From Ethanoligenens harbinense YUAN-3 (GTDB lineage Bacteria > Bacillota > Clostridia > Oscillospirales > Ethanoligenentaceae): a DNA stretch of 64,000 bases. This document shows, one piece after another, positions 1-8,780 of this stretch (the stretch's first letter is position 1; every line of letters begins with the position of its first letter). The notes under the pieces are model-generated. The model was not told the origin of the DNA, did not search any database, and was given only the letters and a program-made list of their open reading frames with translations. Both the position numbers and the translations under genes were made by a program. The DNA lies in the NCBI RefSeq assembly GCF_000178115.2, contig NC_014828.1, forward strand, positions 310,001 to 374,000, written 5' to 3'.

Positions 1-426
1 GTCCTGTTTGATATTCCCTACCAGAATCAGGATGCCTTCCACCAGGCCCCAGATGCTCATGGCCGAGGAAAGAAGGAATCCAATGCCCAACGTGGGGATG
101 GCGAGGATCCAGCCCAGAATGGTGAGACAGAGCTGGATGACAGCTTTGGTGGTATAGCCGAGATAGAAGTTGTGGATGCCCAGGCCGCCCAGGAAAATGC
201 CCAGGATGCCTGCCGCAATCTTGGATTTCTGGCCGCCGGCCGCCGTTGGAGCGCTGTTGTTCGGGGCACCGAGTGAAACGCCGCATTTCACACAGACCAC
301 CGCTTCGGGTGCTGTCTGCGCGCCGCAGTTCATACAATAGTTCCGGCCCGAGCCTTTCGGGACGCCGCATTTGATGCACACGACAGCACTGGGGTCCATC
401 GCCGCACCGCAATTTCTGCAATACAT
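1..426 (-). CDS. Zinc-ribbon and TM2-domain membrane protein (3' end outside window)
   Basis: The visible 142 codons begin with MYCRNCG and carry three CxxC pairs in the first 55 residues (CRNC, CIKC, CMNC, CVKC), which is the layout of one and a half zinc ribbons. A linker of Asn/Ala/Gly follows, then a TM2 domain: the motif GIHNFYLGY and two hydrophobic helices around residues 65-125. TM2 proteins of this type are small inner-membrane proteins of unknown function. The start is set by an AGGAGGGG ribosome site 10 nt upstream. The reading frame runs off the left edge, so only a few C-terminal residues should be missing. It is a single gene with its own promoter; no partner is visible. Confidence 0.85.
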   Translation of the reverse strand, partial: MYCRNCGAAMDPSAVVCIKCGVPKGSGRNYCMNCGAQTAPEAVVCVKCGVSLGAPNNSAPTAAGGQKSKIAAGILGIFLGGLGIHNFYLGYTTKAVIQLCLTILGWILAIPTLGIGFLLSSAMSIWGLVEGILILVGNIKQD

Positions 427-469
427 AATAAAAAGCCCCTCCTCGTTTAACCATTCCGCATACACAAAT

Positions 470-498
470 ATTATAACATTTGCAAAACTTTACAACAA
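470..498 (-). promoter_or_regulatory. Sigma-A type promoter of the TM2-domain gene
   Basis: On the minus strand TTGTTG (493-498) is followed after 17 bases by a perfect TATAAT (470-475). It lies about 45 bases upstream of the TM2-domain start codon, in an AT-rich stretch that contrasts with the GC-rich genes around it. Confidence 0.6.
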
Positions 499-553
499 GG
501 CAAAATCAGCAATATTTTGACAATTTTCTTGCGTTTGGTTTCTGGTTGATCAT

Positions 554-605
554 AAAACAAGGCGCCGGGCCGATGGGGTGAAACCATCGGTTCGGCGCCT
601 TGTTT
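554..605 (-). terminator. Intrinsic terminator of the Gld-like ABC operon
   Basis: A long GC-rich hairpin, arms AAGGCGCCGGGCCGATGG and CCATCGGTTCGGCGCCTT, follows the stop of the DUF4340 gene and ends in a T-rich run on the minus strand. The other side also carries A residues, so it could act in both directions. Confidence 0.85.
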
Positions 606-616
606 AAAAAGCCATT

Positions 617-2038
617 TTACGACGAAGCGGATACGGTCTTGCCCGCTTCGAGGTTCTGTGCGAGGGTGAGCAGGTTGCTGATCTGTGAATTATAAACATA
701 CAGGCCGCCGCTGCCGTTGATATCGACGAACGATTTGTCGCTGCCGTCCGGCAGGAACGAAACGGTGCGCTGCGCGGTGCCGTCGTTGTAGGTGAACGTG
801 AGGGTGAGCGAGGACGAAACGCCGGCGGGTCTGTCCGCGCCGCCTCGCGTGGTGATGGCGAGGATGGTCTGGTAATAGTTGCGGAAACTGGTGGCGTCGA
901 TCTTTTTGCCGTTTGCGTCGGTGACCGCCAGCTTGTCGCTGGAACCCGAGAGATTGAACGTGTGTGTTTCGCTGCCGGACTGGATGGTCAGTGTCTTGAC
1001 CGTGCTGATGTCGGATGTGACCAGAGCAGTGGAAAGGACGTCGGAAAGCTGATAGTTGTAGAATGCGGCGGCACTGGACGTATCCACCTGATACACAGCC
1101 TTTTTGTCGCTGATGGTCATATACACCGTATTGCTGGACGAGTCGGCGTTGCCGAACGAAAGGGTGGTGTCTTTGCCGTCCACCGTGTAGGTGAGGGTGT
1201 AGGCCGGGTTTTGCAGGCCGTATTGGGCCAGGCTTTGCGGCGAAACATCCACACTTACCACGCTGGTGGCGCTCAGGCTCTGGAGCGCGGTGGTGATTTT
1301 ACCCAGGTTGGTGTCGTTGCCGTCATAGGCATACGGCTGGGTAAGCGCATAGGTGTAGGTGGCCGTGGCGCTCGACCCGGACGATGCGGCGGAGGACTGT
1401 GTCTTGACGGCAACGGTGAACGGTGTGGACCTGGCCGTGCCGCCGAATTTATAGGCGCTGATGTTGGCGGAGGTGCCCAGCGCGGAAACGGTGGTGCTCG
1501 CGTATTGCATGGCAGACTGGCTGAAATTGTCGTTCATCATGGTGGAGCTGAGGTAGACGTCGTTTGTGCCGGGCTTCAGGATATAGACCCCGCTGCCGGA
1601 CGGCGCCTGGCTGCCGATCTTGACGGTGGAGGTCTTGCCGTCCGCAGTGGCCACGTCCAGCGTGGCGGCGGGAGTGGTCAGCCCATACTGCGCAAGGTCG
1701 GTCGCGTCTTTCTGGATGAGGGTGGTGGCTTTCAGGCCCAGCACGTCATTCACTTTGGACTGGATGGCCGACTGGTTGGAGGGCGCGTCTTTGAGCGTGT
1801 CCACCGTGTAGGTGCCGCCTGTGAGCGTGACGGTGTAGCTACCCGCCGCATTGGTCACATGCAGGGAATGGAACGCGCTGCTCTTGATGGAGAGCAGGCT
1901 GATGGAGCCCGAGGATGAGGAACTGGAGGATGATCCCGTTTTCTTGTTCCCCGGCAGCACATTCAACAGCAGCACGCCCGCGCCAAGCGCCACCGCTACG
2001 CAGACGACGATGACGAGATTGCGTACCTGACGGGTCAT
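617..2038 (-). CDS. DUF4340 domain protein, ABC-export accessory
   Basis: This 473-residue protein has an N-terminal membrane anchor (residues about 8-28) followed by a Ser-rich linker and a large extracellular part. Two similar segments, each with the pattern AQYGL..PA..L and then GK and an FG/IG turn, show that the DUF4340 unit is duplicated. DUF4340 proteins are found beside Gld-type ABC transporters, where they are thought to be auxiliary membrane components; the molecular role is unknown. It is the last gene of a four-gene operon and its ATG overlaps the stop of the upstream GldG-like gene by four bases (ATGA), which suggests coupled translation. A strong terminator follows. Confidence 0.85.
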   Translation of the reverse strand: MTRQVRNLVIVVCVAVALGAGVLLLNVLPGNKKTGSSSSSSSSGSISLLSIKSSAFHSLHVTNAAGSYTVTLTGGTYTVDTLKDAPSNQSAIQSKVNDVLGLKATTLIQKDATDLAQYGLTTPAATLDVATADGKTSTVKIGSQAPSGSGVYILKPGTNDVYLSSTMMNDNFSQSAMQYASTTVSALGTSANISAYKFGGTARSTPFTVAVKTQSSAASSGSSATATYTYALTQPYAYDGNDTNLGKITTALQSLSATSVVSVDVSPQSLAQYGLQNPAYTLTYTVDGKDTTLSFGNADSSSNTVYMTISDKKAVYQVDTSSAAAFYNYQLSDVLSTALVTSDISTVKTLTIQSGSETHTFNLSGSSDKLAVTDANGKKIDATSFRNYYQTILAITTRGGADRPAGVSSSLTLTFTYNDGTAQRTVSFLPDGSDKSFVDINGSGGLYVYNSQISNLLTLAQNLEAGKTVSASS

Positions 2039-3546
2039 TGGTGCCTCCTCCTGATCCAGTTGACCAGCCCGGCAATCAGCACGGCAAGGGGGATGAGGAA
2101 GGCAAAGACGACGATGATGCCGATCGCCTGCCCGGCCGTGATGGTGAGGCTCTGGGTGGTGAGGTCTTTGGCTTCGACGGTGATGCCAGGATTGAAGCCG
2201 ATGACGTTGCCGACCGTGTTGAGCAGGATGGTGGAGTTGGTCAGGCTGGGCTGGGCAAGCACCTGCGAGTTAAAGAAATTGGTGGAACCGAGCACCAGTA
2301 CGTTTGATTTTACGGATTCGGAACCAGAAGTCGCCGTTTTGGTGGCGACGCCGAACACATCGAACGGGCCGGTTTTATCGCTGTTCGAGGCCTGGAAGCT
2401 GGCCGCCGTAGAGCTGTTGATGGTGCCGGGATTCCACAGCTTGGACGTGCTCTCGGTGGCCACGATGGATGCCGTGGTGATGCTGCTGTCGCTGGAGGAC
2501 AGCGTGAGTGGGCGGCACACGCTCAGGTAGGCGTGCAGGCCGCTTTGCAGCGTGCCCACGTAGGTGCTGTTGGTCTGCCCTTCCAGAACGCTGAAGGGGC
2601 TGTCCTGATAGCGGTTGGTGGTGTCGTAGACGACGCCGGTGCCCACGCTGATGCCCCATTTTTTCGCAAAGCTTTCCAGATTGGGGGCGGAAGCCTGCTG
2701 CGGGTCGAAGATGAGGAAAACGGTCTTACCGTATTTGCCGCCGTTGTTGAGGAAGGTGTCGAGCTTGGCGATGTCGTCGGCGGAGAAATCGGCGGTGGGC
2801 GCGTTGATGAGGATCATCTTCGCGTTCTGGTCGAGGCCGTCGGTCGCGAGGTTCTTGGTCTCGATCTGGTAGTTGTTTTTCTGGAGCAGAGAGGTCAGCG
2901 CGGAGCTGTCGGTTTCATTGTGCCCGGAGGTGACCAGGACGGTCGGCAGCGTTTTGGCGGTGACATACGCGATGGCCGAATCGATCACCTGCTCGGTGTT
3001 GTTGCCTGTCACGGTGGAGGAGCCGGTGGTGCTGTCGGTCGAGGTGGTGAGCAGGTCGGATGAGACGATGTGCTTATAAATGCTGCCGCAGGAGACGATG
3101 ATGTCGGCTTGGCTCAGCGTTTCCTTTGGGTATTTGGAGGCATAGGTCGGATTTTTGTCAAGGTTGACGAAGCTGATATGGATGTGGCTGTTGTGCTGCG
3201 CGTATTGCTGCATGATAAGCAGGCAGGAATTGTAGTTCTGCGCGTTGGAATACGTGGATTCGTCCGCCAGAATGTCGATGTTGATATCCTGATTGATCTT
3301 TTTGACAAAGCTGACCGACTGCGTGGAGAGCTGATTTTTATGGTTGGCGGTCATGTCCACGCTGAGCGGAAACCGGCTGCTCAGCGAAGTGACCAGCACA
3401 TTGACGAGAATGACGGCCACGATGAAAATAACGGTGAAAGCCGTGGCGGTGCTGCCGTAGCGAAAGCTGCGTTGGCGCATGAAATCAGGCAGTTTTCGCC
3501 GGGGCTTGTTTTTATGCGGATCGTTTTTTTGCGTTTGATTGGCCAT
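2035..3546 (-). CDS. GldG-like ABC transporter auxiliary protein
   Basis: The 503-residue product has one N-terminal transmembrane helix (about 32-53), a long extracellular region typical of the GldG/ABC_transp_aux family, and a C-terminal helix (about 472-495) that ends in the basic tail NWIRRRHQ. The sequence SVDMTANHKNQLS after the first helix is the family start of the extracellular part (compare D-LT-N-x-x-x-LS in GldG). In Bacteroidetes GldA-GldF-GldG form an ABC transporter linked to gliding; in Firmicutes the homologues have no known gliding role, so the substrate here is unknown. It sits between the permease and the DUF4340 gene with short spacing, so all four should form one complex. 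Confidence 0.87.
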   Translation of the reverse strand: MANQTQKNDPHKNKPRRKLPDFMRQRSFRYGSTATAFTVIFIVAVILVNVLVTSLSSRFPLSVDMTANHKNQLSTQSVSFVKKINQDINIDILADESTYSNAQNYNSCLLIMQQYAQHNSHIHISFVNLDKNPTYASKYPKETLSQADIIVSCGSIYKHIVSSDLLTTSTDSTTGSSTVTGNNTEQVIDSAIAYVTAKTLPTVLVTSGHNETDSSALTSLLQKNNYQIETKNLATDGLDQNAKMILINAPTADFSADDIAKLDTFLNNGGKYGKTVFLIFDPQQASAPNLESFAKKWGISVGTGVVYDTTNRYQDSPFSVLEGQTNSTYVGTLQSGLHAYLSVCRPLTLSSSDSSITTASIVATESTSKLWNPGTINSSTAASFQASNSDKTGPFDVFGVATKTATSGSESVKSNVLVLGSTNFFNSQVLAQPSLTNSTILLNTVGNVIGFNPGITVEAKDLTTQSLTITAGQAIGIIVVFAFLIPLAVLIAGLVNWIRRRHQ

Positions 3547-3561
3547 TTTGCTGCTTCCTCC

Positions 3562-4266
3562 TTATGCCCATCTTCTTTTTTCGAGCAGCCGGACGGTCAG
3601 GAACAGGAAAACGGCCGCCACGCTGATGTAAAACACGGTATCGCCGAGGTTGAACACGCCCAGCGAGAAATTTTTGAAGCGGGAAAAAATGGAGATATGG
3701 GTGACGATGGCCGAAATCACGGCATTGCTGACCGCGGAGGAGATGCTGTCGATGAGGTAAAGCATCAGCATGATGAAAATGCTGGACACGGCGGAAACAA
3801 CCTGGTTTTCGGTGAGACCGGAAATGAACAGGCCGATGGCAATGAGCGCCGCCCCGAGCAGGACGATGCCGACAAAACTGCCTACCGTAGCCCAGAAATC
3901 CACATGCCCCAGCCCGGCCAGCACCAGCGCGTAGATCACCACGATGCCGATGGCCATGCCGAACAGGGTGAGGGCGGCAAGAAATTTGCCGAACACGATG
4001 TCGAACAGCCGCACCGGCGCGGTCAGCAGCAACTGGTCGGTTTTCTGGCGGCGGTCTTCACTGAGCAGGCGCATGGTCAGGATGGGAATGAGCAGCACCC
4101 AGATGAGCAGCAGTGTGGAAAACAGGCCGCCGAGATCGGTGGTGCTGCCCTGCAGGTTGACCGCGAAGAAAAAGAAAGCCGAAAACGCGTAGAACACCGC
4201 GAGGAACACGTAGCCGGTCGCCGTGGTGAAATAGGTCTGGAATTCGCGTTTGTAGATCGCACTCAT
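3562..4266 (-). CDS. ABC-2 type permease, GldF-like
   Basis: This 234-residue integral membrane protein has six predicted hydrophobic helices and starts with MSAIYKREFQTYFTT, the usual N-terminus of ABC-2 permeases next to GldG-like proteins. The conserved RLLSEDRRQKTDQLLLTAPV stretch lies in the cytoplasmic loop after helix 2 and is the coupling region contacting the ATPase. It overlaps the ATPase gene by four bases and precedes the GldG-like gene by 15 bases, so it is the membrane channel of the same transporter. Nothing is missing relative to family length. Confidence 0.88.
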   Translation of the reverse strand: MSAIYKREFQTYFTTATGYVFLAVFYAFSAFFFFAVNLQGSTTDLGGLFSTLLLIWVLLIPILTMRLLSEDRRQKTDQLLLTAPVRLFDIVFGKFLAALTLFGMAIGIVVIYALVLAGLGHVDFWATVGSFVGIVLLGAALIAIGLFISGLTENQVVSAVSSIFIMLMLYLIDSISSAVSNAVISAIVTHISIFSRFKNFSLGVFNLGDTVFYISVAAVFLFLTVRLLEKRRWA

Positions 4267-5309
4267 GGGTTGTCATCCTCCTCCTGTTCGCCGGCGTTTT
4301 CGGCCGGTTCCGTCGGTTCCGCGTCTGCCGCCGGCGGCTCCGCAGGGGGGGCGGCGGGTTTGCTCTGGGGAAGCACCGCGCCGTCGGTGGTCAGGCGCAG
4401 GAAGATGTCTTCCAGTGTCAGCTCGCCGGTATCCAGCGCGAGCAGCGGCCAGTCTTTGGCGGACAGGATGGTAAAGAGTGCGCGGCGGATGTCCTGCCCC
4501 GTTTCGCACTCGATCTGCCAGTCGGAGCTGCCCGTCTCATGCATGCCGAGCGAAACGCATTTGCGCACGCCGGAGAGGTCGGAGATGGCCTCGCGCACGT
4601 CGGCTTCCGGTCCCGCGATGCGCGCGATGAGCCGGTGCTCGCTGGAAAGCTGGCTGGAGAGCTCGGACGTGGTGCCGTTGGCCACGATCTGCCCCTGGTT
4701 GATGATGATGATGCGTTCGCAGACGCTCTGTACTTCCGGCAGGATGTGGGAACTGAGGATGACGGTATGTTTGCGGCTGAGGTGCTTGATGAGGGTGCGG
4801 ATCTCAATGATCTGCTTGGGATCGAGCCCGACGGTGGGCTCGTCCAGGATGAGTACGTCCGGGTTGCCGATGAGGGCCTGCGCGATGCCCACGCGCTGCT
4901 TAAAGCCCTTGGAGAGGTTGCGAATGAGCCGGCCGCGCACGTTCTGGATGCGCACCAGCCCGCAAATCTCATTGATGTGCGCCTCGCGCCCCAGCTTGCA
5001 CTGCTTGAGCCCGAAGACGAATTTGAGGTATTCGTCCACGGTCATGTCGGGGTAAAGCGGCGGCTGCTCCGGCAGATAGCCGATGTTTTTTTTGGCCTCG
5101 AGCGGCCGTTCGAGCACGTCCACGCCGTCGATCTTCACGGTGCCTTCGTTAGAGGAAAGGTAGCCGGTGAGGATGTTCATGGTGGTGGATTTACCCGCGC
5201 CGTTGGGGCCGAGGAACCCGAGAATCTCGCCGTCCTTGACATCGAAGCTGATGTCCTGTACGGCATACTTTTCACCATATCGTTTGGTGAGGTGGCTGAC
5301 CTCTATCAT
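4263..5309 (-). CDS. ABC transporter ATP-binding protein, GldA/CcmA-type
   Basis: The nucleotide-binding domain covers residues 1-230: Walker A GPNGAGKST, Q-loop LPEQPPLYP, signature LSKGFKQRVG, Walker B VLILDEPTVGLDP and the switch His in LSSHIL. A C-terminal extension of about 110 residues ends in a Pro/Ala/Glu-rich acidic tail. The enzyme powers export by the downstream permease. It is the first gene of the four-gene Gld-like operon, read from an upstream promoter, with a GGAGGG ribosome site 8 bases before ATG. Substrate is not predictable from sequence. Confidence 0.9.
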   Translation of the reverse strand: MIEVSHLTKRYGEKYAVQDISFDVKDGEILGFLGPNGAGKSTTMNILTGYLSSNEGTVKIDGVDVLERPLEAKKNIGYLPEQPPLYPDMTVDEYLKFVFGLKQCKLGREAHINEICGLVRIQNVRGRLIRNLSKGFKQRVGIAQALIGNPDVLILDEPTVGLDPKQIIEIRTLIKHLSRKHTVILSSHILPEVQSVCERIIIINQGQIVANGTTSELSSQLSSEHRLIARIAGPEADVREAISDLSGVRKCVSLGMHETGSSDWQIECETGQDIRRALFTILSAKDWPLLALDTGELTLEDIFLRLTTDGAVLPQSKPAAPPAEPPAADAEPTEPAENAGEQEEDDNP

Positions 5310-5426
5310 GGAAAAGTTCCCTCCCGATCGTTGTTCCGGTCCTGCAAGGCCCGGGGCCCTGCTTCACAATGGAAAAGCGGTGTCCGTTTCGGCTGAAAGG
5401 CTGCCCCGCTGCGTTGAAAATGCCCC

Positions 5427-5445
5427 GGAATACGGTCCGTATTCC
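5427..5445. repeat. Perfect 19-bp palindrome GGAATACGG-t-CCGTATTCC
   Basis: Two perfect 9-base arms flank a single central base, inside the 5' leader of the Gld-like ABC operon between its putative promoter (5533-5560) and the ATPase start (5309). It has no T-run, so it is not a standard terminator. It may be a repressor operator or an RNA hairpin in the leader. Confidence 0.6.
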
Positions 5446-5532
5446 CATGCGTTTCGCCTGGCGGGTCTGCATTTCATCCCGAAAATCGTCGTTTTTCCAT
5501 TCCGAAACAAGGTCCTTTGCGGACCCATACTT

Positions 5533-5560
5533 CTTATACTATCATACACCTGTCTGCAAA
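5533..5560 (-). promoter_or_regulatory. Probable promoter of the Gld-like ABC operon
   Basis: Minus-strand TTTGCA (5555-5560), 16 bases, then TATAAG (5533-5538). It lies just past the aspS stop in the only AT-rich part of this gap. The match is moderate; the distance to the ATG (about 220 bases) leaves a long leader. Confidence 0.45.
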
Positions 5561-5573
5561 GTGTGAATAGTCT

Positions 5574-7361
5574 TTAAATATCCTTTTCCCGGATGGGGGA
5601 GAGATGCAGCTCGCGCAGCTGCTTTTCCTCCACCAGATCGGGGCTGCCGGTCATCAGCTCGGAGGCGTTCTGCACCTTGGGGAATGCGATGACCTGTTTG
5701 ATGGATTCGCAGCCGAGCATCAGCATGACCAGACGATCCAGCCCGTAAGCCATGCCGCCGTGCGGCGGCGCGCCGTAGCGGAACGCCTCGGTGAGGAAGC
5801 CGAAGCGCTGCCGCACCACATCGTCAGACAGGCCGAGCGCCTTGAACATGCGTTTCTGGAGCGCGGGGTCGTTGATGCGGATGGAGCCGCCGCCGAGCTC
5901 CACGCCGTTGAGCACCATGTCATAGGCGCGGGCATAGCAGGTGCCGGGGTCGGATTCCAGTTTGTCCAGGCTTTCTTCCGTGGGGGCGGTGAACGGATGA
6001 TGCATGGCCATATAGCGGCCCTCTTCCTCGCTGTATTCGAACAGCGGGAAGTGCGTCACCCACAAAAACGCGAATTCGTCTTTGGGGATGAGCCCGAAGC
6101 GCTCGGCCAGATGCAGGCGCAGCGCGCCCAGCGCGGTGCAGGCCACGGTGCTGTTTGTGTCGGCCACGATAAGCACCGCGTCGCCCGGCCCCGCACCCGC
6201 CGCCGCCGCGACGGCAAGCAGGGTGTCTTCCGAAACAAACTTGCCGAATGAGGCGTTGGGTGTGTCGCCCAGCTTGAGCCATGCCAGCCCTTTGGCGCCG
6301 TAGTCCTTGACGAACGCGGCGAGCTTGTCGAGGTCTTTGCGGGAGAGATTGTCCGCCCCGCCTTCGGCGGTGACGGCGCGCACGCTTCCGCCGCCCGCCA
6401 GTGCGCCTTCAAACACGCCGAAGCCGCAGCCTTTCACGGTTTCGGAGAGGTCGCGCAGCTCCATGCCGAAGCGTACGTCCGGCTTGTCGCTGCCGTAGCG
6501 CGCCATTGCCTCGTCATACGGCAGACGCTGAAACGGGGTTTGCACGTCTTTGCCCAACACCTCTTTGAACACATGGCGGATGTAGCCCTCGTTGAGCGCC
6601 ATGATGTCCTCTTCGTCCACGAACGACAGTTCCAGGTCGATCTGGGTGAACTCGGGTTGCCGGTCGGCGCGCAGGTCTTCGTCGCGGAAGCAGCGGGCGA
6701 TCTGCATATAGCGGTCGAAGCCCGACAGCATCAAAATCTGCTTGTAGAGCTGCGGCGACTGTGGCAGGGCGTAGAACTTGCCCGCGTGCAGGCGGCTGGG
6801 CACGAGGTAATCGCGCGCACCTTCCGGCGTGCTCTTGATGAGGTTGGGCGTTTCGATCTCGATGAAGCCGTTGCGGTCGAAATAATCATGCGCGGCCTTG
6901 ACGATACGGTGGCGCAGGAACAGATGGTTCTGCATTTCCGGGCGCCGCAGGTCCAGGTAGCGGTAACGCAACTGCATTTCCTCCTTCACCGCGCCGCCCT
7001 CGGCCACTTCAAAGGGAGGCGTGTCGGATTTGGCAAGAATGCGCAGTTCACTCACCGCCATCTCGATGCGGCCGGTGGGCAATTTGTCGTTAGGCGTTTC
7101 GCGCAGGCGGATGGTACCCTTTGCCGCCAGCACAAATTCGCTGCGCACCGTCTGGGCTTTTTCCAGCACGGCGCGGCCGGTGGTGTCGTCGAATGCCAGC
7201 TGCAAAATGCCGCTGCGGTCGCGCAGGTCGATGAACAGCAGCGCACCGAGGTCGCGCCGCTTGGCCGCCCAGCCGCAGACCACGACTTCCCGGCCCGCGT
7301 CTTTTTCGGAAAATGCCGCGCAATAATCGGTGCGCTTGAGTCCCTGCATGGTGTCTGCCAT
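5574..7361 (-). CDS. aspS: Aspartyl-tRNA synthetase
   Basis: The 595-residue class II synthetase charges tRNA with aspartate. It has the N-terminal OB-fold anticodon-binding domain (residues 1-110), motif 2 around FRDEDLRADRQPEFTQIDLE, the bacterial GAD insertion domain (about 300-420) and motif 3 with GMAYGLDRLVMLM near the C-terminus. Length is typical of bacterial AspRS. It lies three bases after hisS, an arrangement (hisS-aspS) shared by many Firmicutes. An asnS gene occurs at 58557-59951, so this enzyme does not need to be non-discriminating, but sequence alone does not settle that. No T-box leader was seen upstream of the pair. Confidence 0.97.
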   Translation of the reverse strand: MADTMQGLKRTDYCAAFSEKDAGREVVVCGWAAKRRDLGALLFIDLRDRSGILQLAFDDTTGRAVLEKAQTVRSEFVLAAKGTIRLRETPNDKLPTGRIEMAVSELRILAKSDTPPFEVAEGGAVKEEMQLRYRYLDLRRPEMQNHLFLRHRIVKAAHDYFDRNGFIEIETPNLIKSTPEGARDYLVPSRLHAGKFYALPQSPQLYKQILMLSGFDRYMQIARCFRDEDLRADRQPEFTQIDLELSFVDEEDIMALNEGYIRHVFKEVLGKDVQTPFQRLPYDEAMARYGSDKPDVRFGMELRDLSETVKGCGFGVFEGALAGGGSVRAVTAEGGADNLSRKDLDKLAAFVKDYGAKGLAWLKLGDTPNASFGKFVSEDTLLAVAAAAGAGPGDAVLIVADTNSTVACTALGALRLHLAERFGLIPKDEFAFLWVTHFPLFEYSEEEGRYMAMHHPFTAPTEESLDKLESDPGTCYARAYDMVLNGVELGGGSIRINDPALQKRMFKALGLSDDVVRQRFGFLTEAFRYGAPPHGGMAYGLDRLVMLMLGCESIKQVIAFPKVQNASELMTGSPDLVEEKQLRELHLSPIREKDI

Positions 7362-7364
7362 TGT

Positions 7365-8654
7365 TCAACCCTCTTTTATGGTAGATTGGGCGGCCGCGTC
7401 GCGCACGGCCGCGAGGAATGTTTCCGGTTCCAGCGGCACGGTTCGCGCGCCGTCGCCCCGCAGGGCTTTGAGCGCGGCTTCGCCGTTTTCCAGTTCCGCG
7501 TCACCCAGCATAACGGCATAGGCAAAGCCCTGCTTGTCCGCGTATTTCATCTGCGCTTTCACGCTGCGGCCCGCCAGGTCGGTCCCGGCTGCGATGCCCG
7601 CCGCACGCAGCGTGCGGGCAAGCGCCGCCGCCTTTTGAGATGCCGGCCCGCCGATGGCGCCGATGTAAACAAGCCCTTTGGGCGCGGGCGGGAACGCGCA
7701 GCCCTGTGACTCCATCAGGATGAGCAGCCGTTCCAGCCCCATGCCGAAGCCAAGCCCCGGCAGCGAGGGGCCGCCGAGCTCGGACACCAGCCCGTCGTAC
7801 CGCCCGCCGCCGCAGACGGTGAGCCCCTGTGCTTCGTCCACAAATTCAAAGACGGTGCGGGTATAATAGTCCAGCCCGCGTACGATGCGGGGATTGAGCA
7901 CAAACGTCTGCCCCGCGTCGGTCAGCCGCGCTTTCACGTCCTCGAAGTGTGCTTTGCAGTCGTCGCAGAGGTAATCGGTGACGACCGGCGCGTCTTTGGC
8001 AATGGCTTTGCAGGTGGGCACCTTGCAGTCGAGCAGGCGCATGGGGTTGCGTTCCAACCGGTTTTTGCAGTCATCGCAGAGCTCCGTTTCCCGGGCTTTG
8101 AAATATGCCTTGAGCGCGGCGTGGTAATCCTTGCGGCAGGTCGGGCAGCCGATGGAGTTAAGCTCCAGCCGCAGGTCCTTTACACCGAGCGCCTTGAGGG
8201 CGGCGCCCGCCAGCTCGATGAGTTCCACATCGGCGGCCGCGCCTGCCGCGCCGAACAGCTCCGCGCCGAACTGGTGGAATTCACGCAGGCGGCCCGCCTG
8301 CGGGCGCTCGCCCCGGAAGCAGGAGATGAGATAGAACAGCTTGAGCGGCAGCGGGCCGCCGGCCAGGCCGTTTTGCAGCAGGGCGCGCACGGTGGAGGCG
8401 GTGCCCTCCGGCCGCAGGGTGATGCTGCGGCCGCCGCGGTCCTCAAAGGTGTACATCTCTTTCTGCACTACGTCGGTGGTGTCTCCCACGCCGCGCGAAA
8501 ACAGCTCGGTGTATTCAAAGGTGGGGAAACGGATCTCCTCAAATCCGAACGTCGCTGCGGTGCGGCGGGCAGTCTGCTCCACATACTGCCATTTGTAAAC
8601 TTGGTCCGGCGTCACGTCGAGGGTGCCGCGCGGCGCATGCAAAAGATTGGCCAT
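7365..8654 (-). CDS. hisS: Histidyl-tRNA synthetase
   Basis: A class II synthetase of 429 residues that attaches histidine to its tRNA. Visible are the N-terminal RGTLDV element, motif 2 (SCFRGERPQAGRLREFHQ), the histidine-specific GLDYYTRTVFEF segment and GGGRYDGLVSELGG, and a C-terminal anticodon-binding domain. A four-cysteine insertion (CPTCRKD, CDDCKN, CKVPTC, CDDCKA) is the metal-binding variant common in Clostridia. The start at MANLLHAPRG is chosen because AAAAGGAG stands 8 bases upstream; an upstream in-frame extension has no ribosome site and no family similarity. It is co-transcribed with aspS. Confidence 0.96.
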   Translation of the reverse strand: MANLLHAPRGTLDVTPDQVYKWQYVEQTARRTAATFGFEEIRFPTFEYTELFSRGVGDTTDVVQKEMYTFEDRGGRSITLRPEGTASTVRALLQNGLAGGPLPLKLFYLISCFRGERPQAGRLREFHQFGAELFGAAGAAADVELIELAGAALKALGVKDLRLELNSIGCPTCRKDYHAALKAYFKARETELCDDCKNRLERNPMRLLDCKVPTCKAIAKDAPVVTDYLCDDCKAHFEDVKARLTDAGQTFVLNPRIVRGLDYYTRTVFEFVDEAQGLTVCGGGRYDGLVSELGGPSLPGLGFGMGLERLLILMESQGCAFPPAPKGLVYIGAIGGPASQKAAALARTLRAAGIAAGTDLAGRSVKAQMKYADKQGFAYAVMLGDAELENGEAALKALRGDGARTVPLEPETFLAAVRDAAAQSTIKEG

Positions 8655-8720
8655 GGTGGTTCTCCTTTTATTCGGTCTGCGGGGAATGCAAAACGGGATA
8701 TGAACAGCGCGGAGCGGGCA

Positions 8721-8758
8721 AAACAACGCCCCGTTGCGGGAGCTTTCCCGAACGGGGC
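8721..8758 (-). terminator. Intrinsic terminator after mgsA
   Basis: Minus-strand hairpin with arms GCCCCGTT and AACGGGGC extended by CGGG/CCCG, followed by GTTGTTT. It closes the mre-minD-mgsA transcription unit before hisS. Confidence 0.8.
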
Positions 8759-8780
8759 CCCGTGCGCCCTGCGGAAGGAT

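Noticed and set aside
3070-5055. 661-codon open frame on the plus strand
   Set aside because: It is antisense to the GldG-like, permease and ATPase genes, has no ribosome site or recognisable domain, and its residue make-up is that of a GC-skewed shadow frame.
8655-8720. Possible T-box leader before hisS-aspS
   Set aside because: The gap is under 70 bases after the mgsA terminator, too short for a T-box, and no T-box sequence was seen. leuS and asnS likewise lack room or motif.
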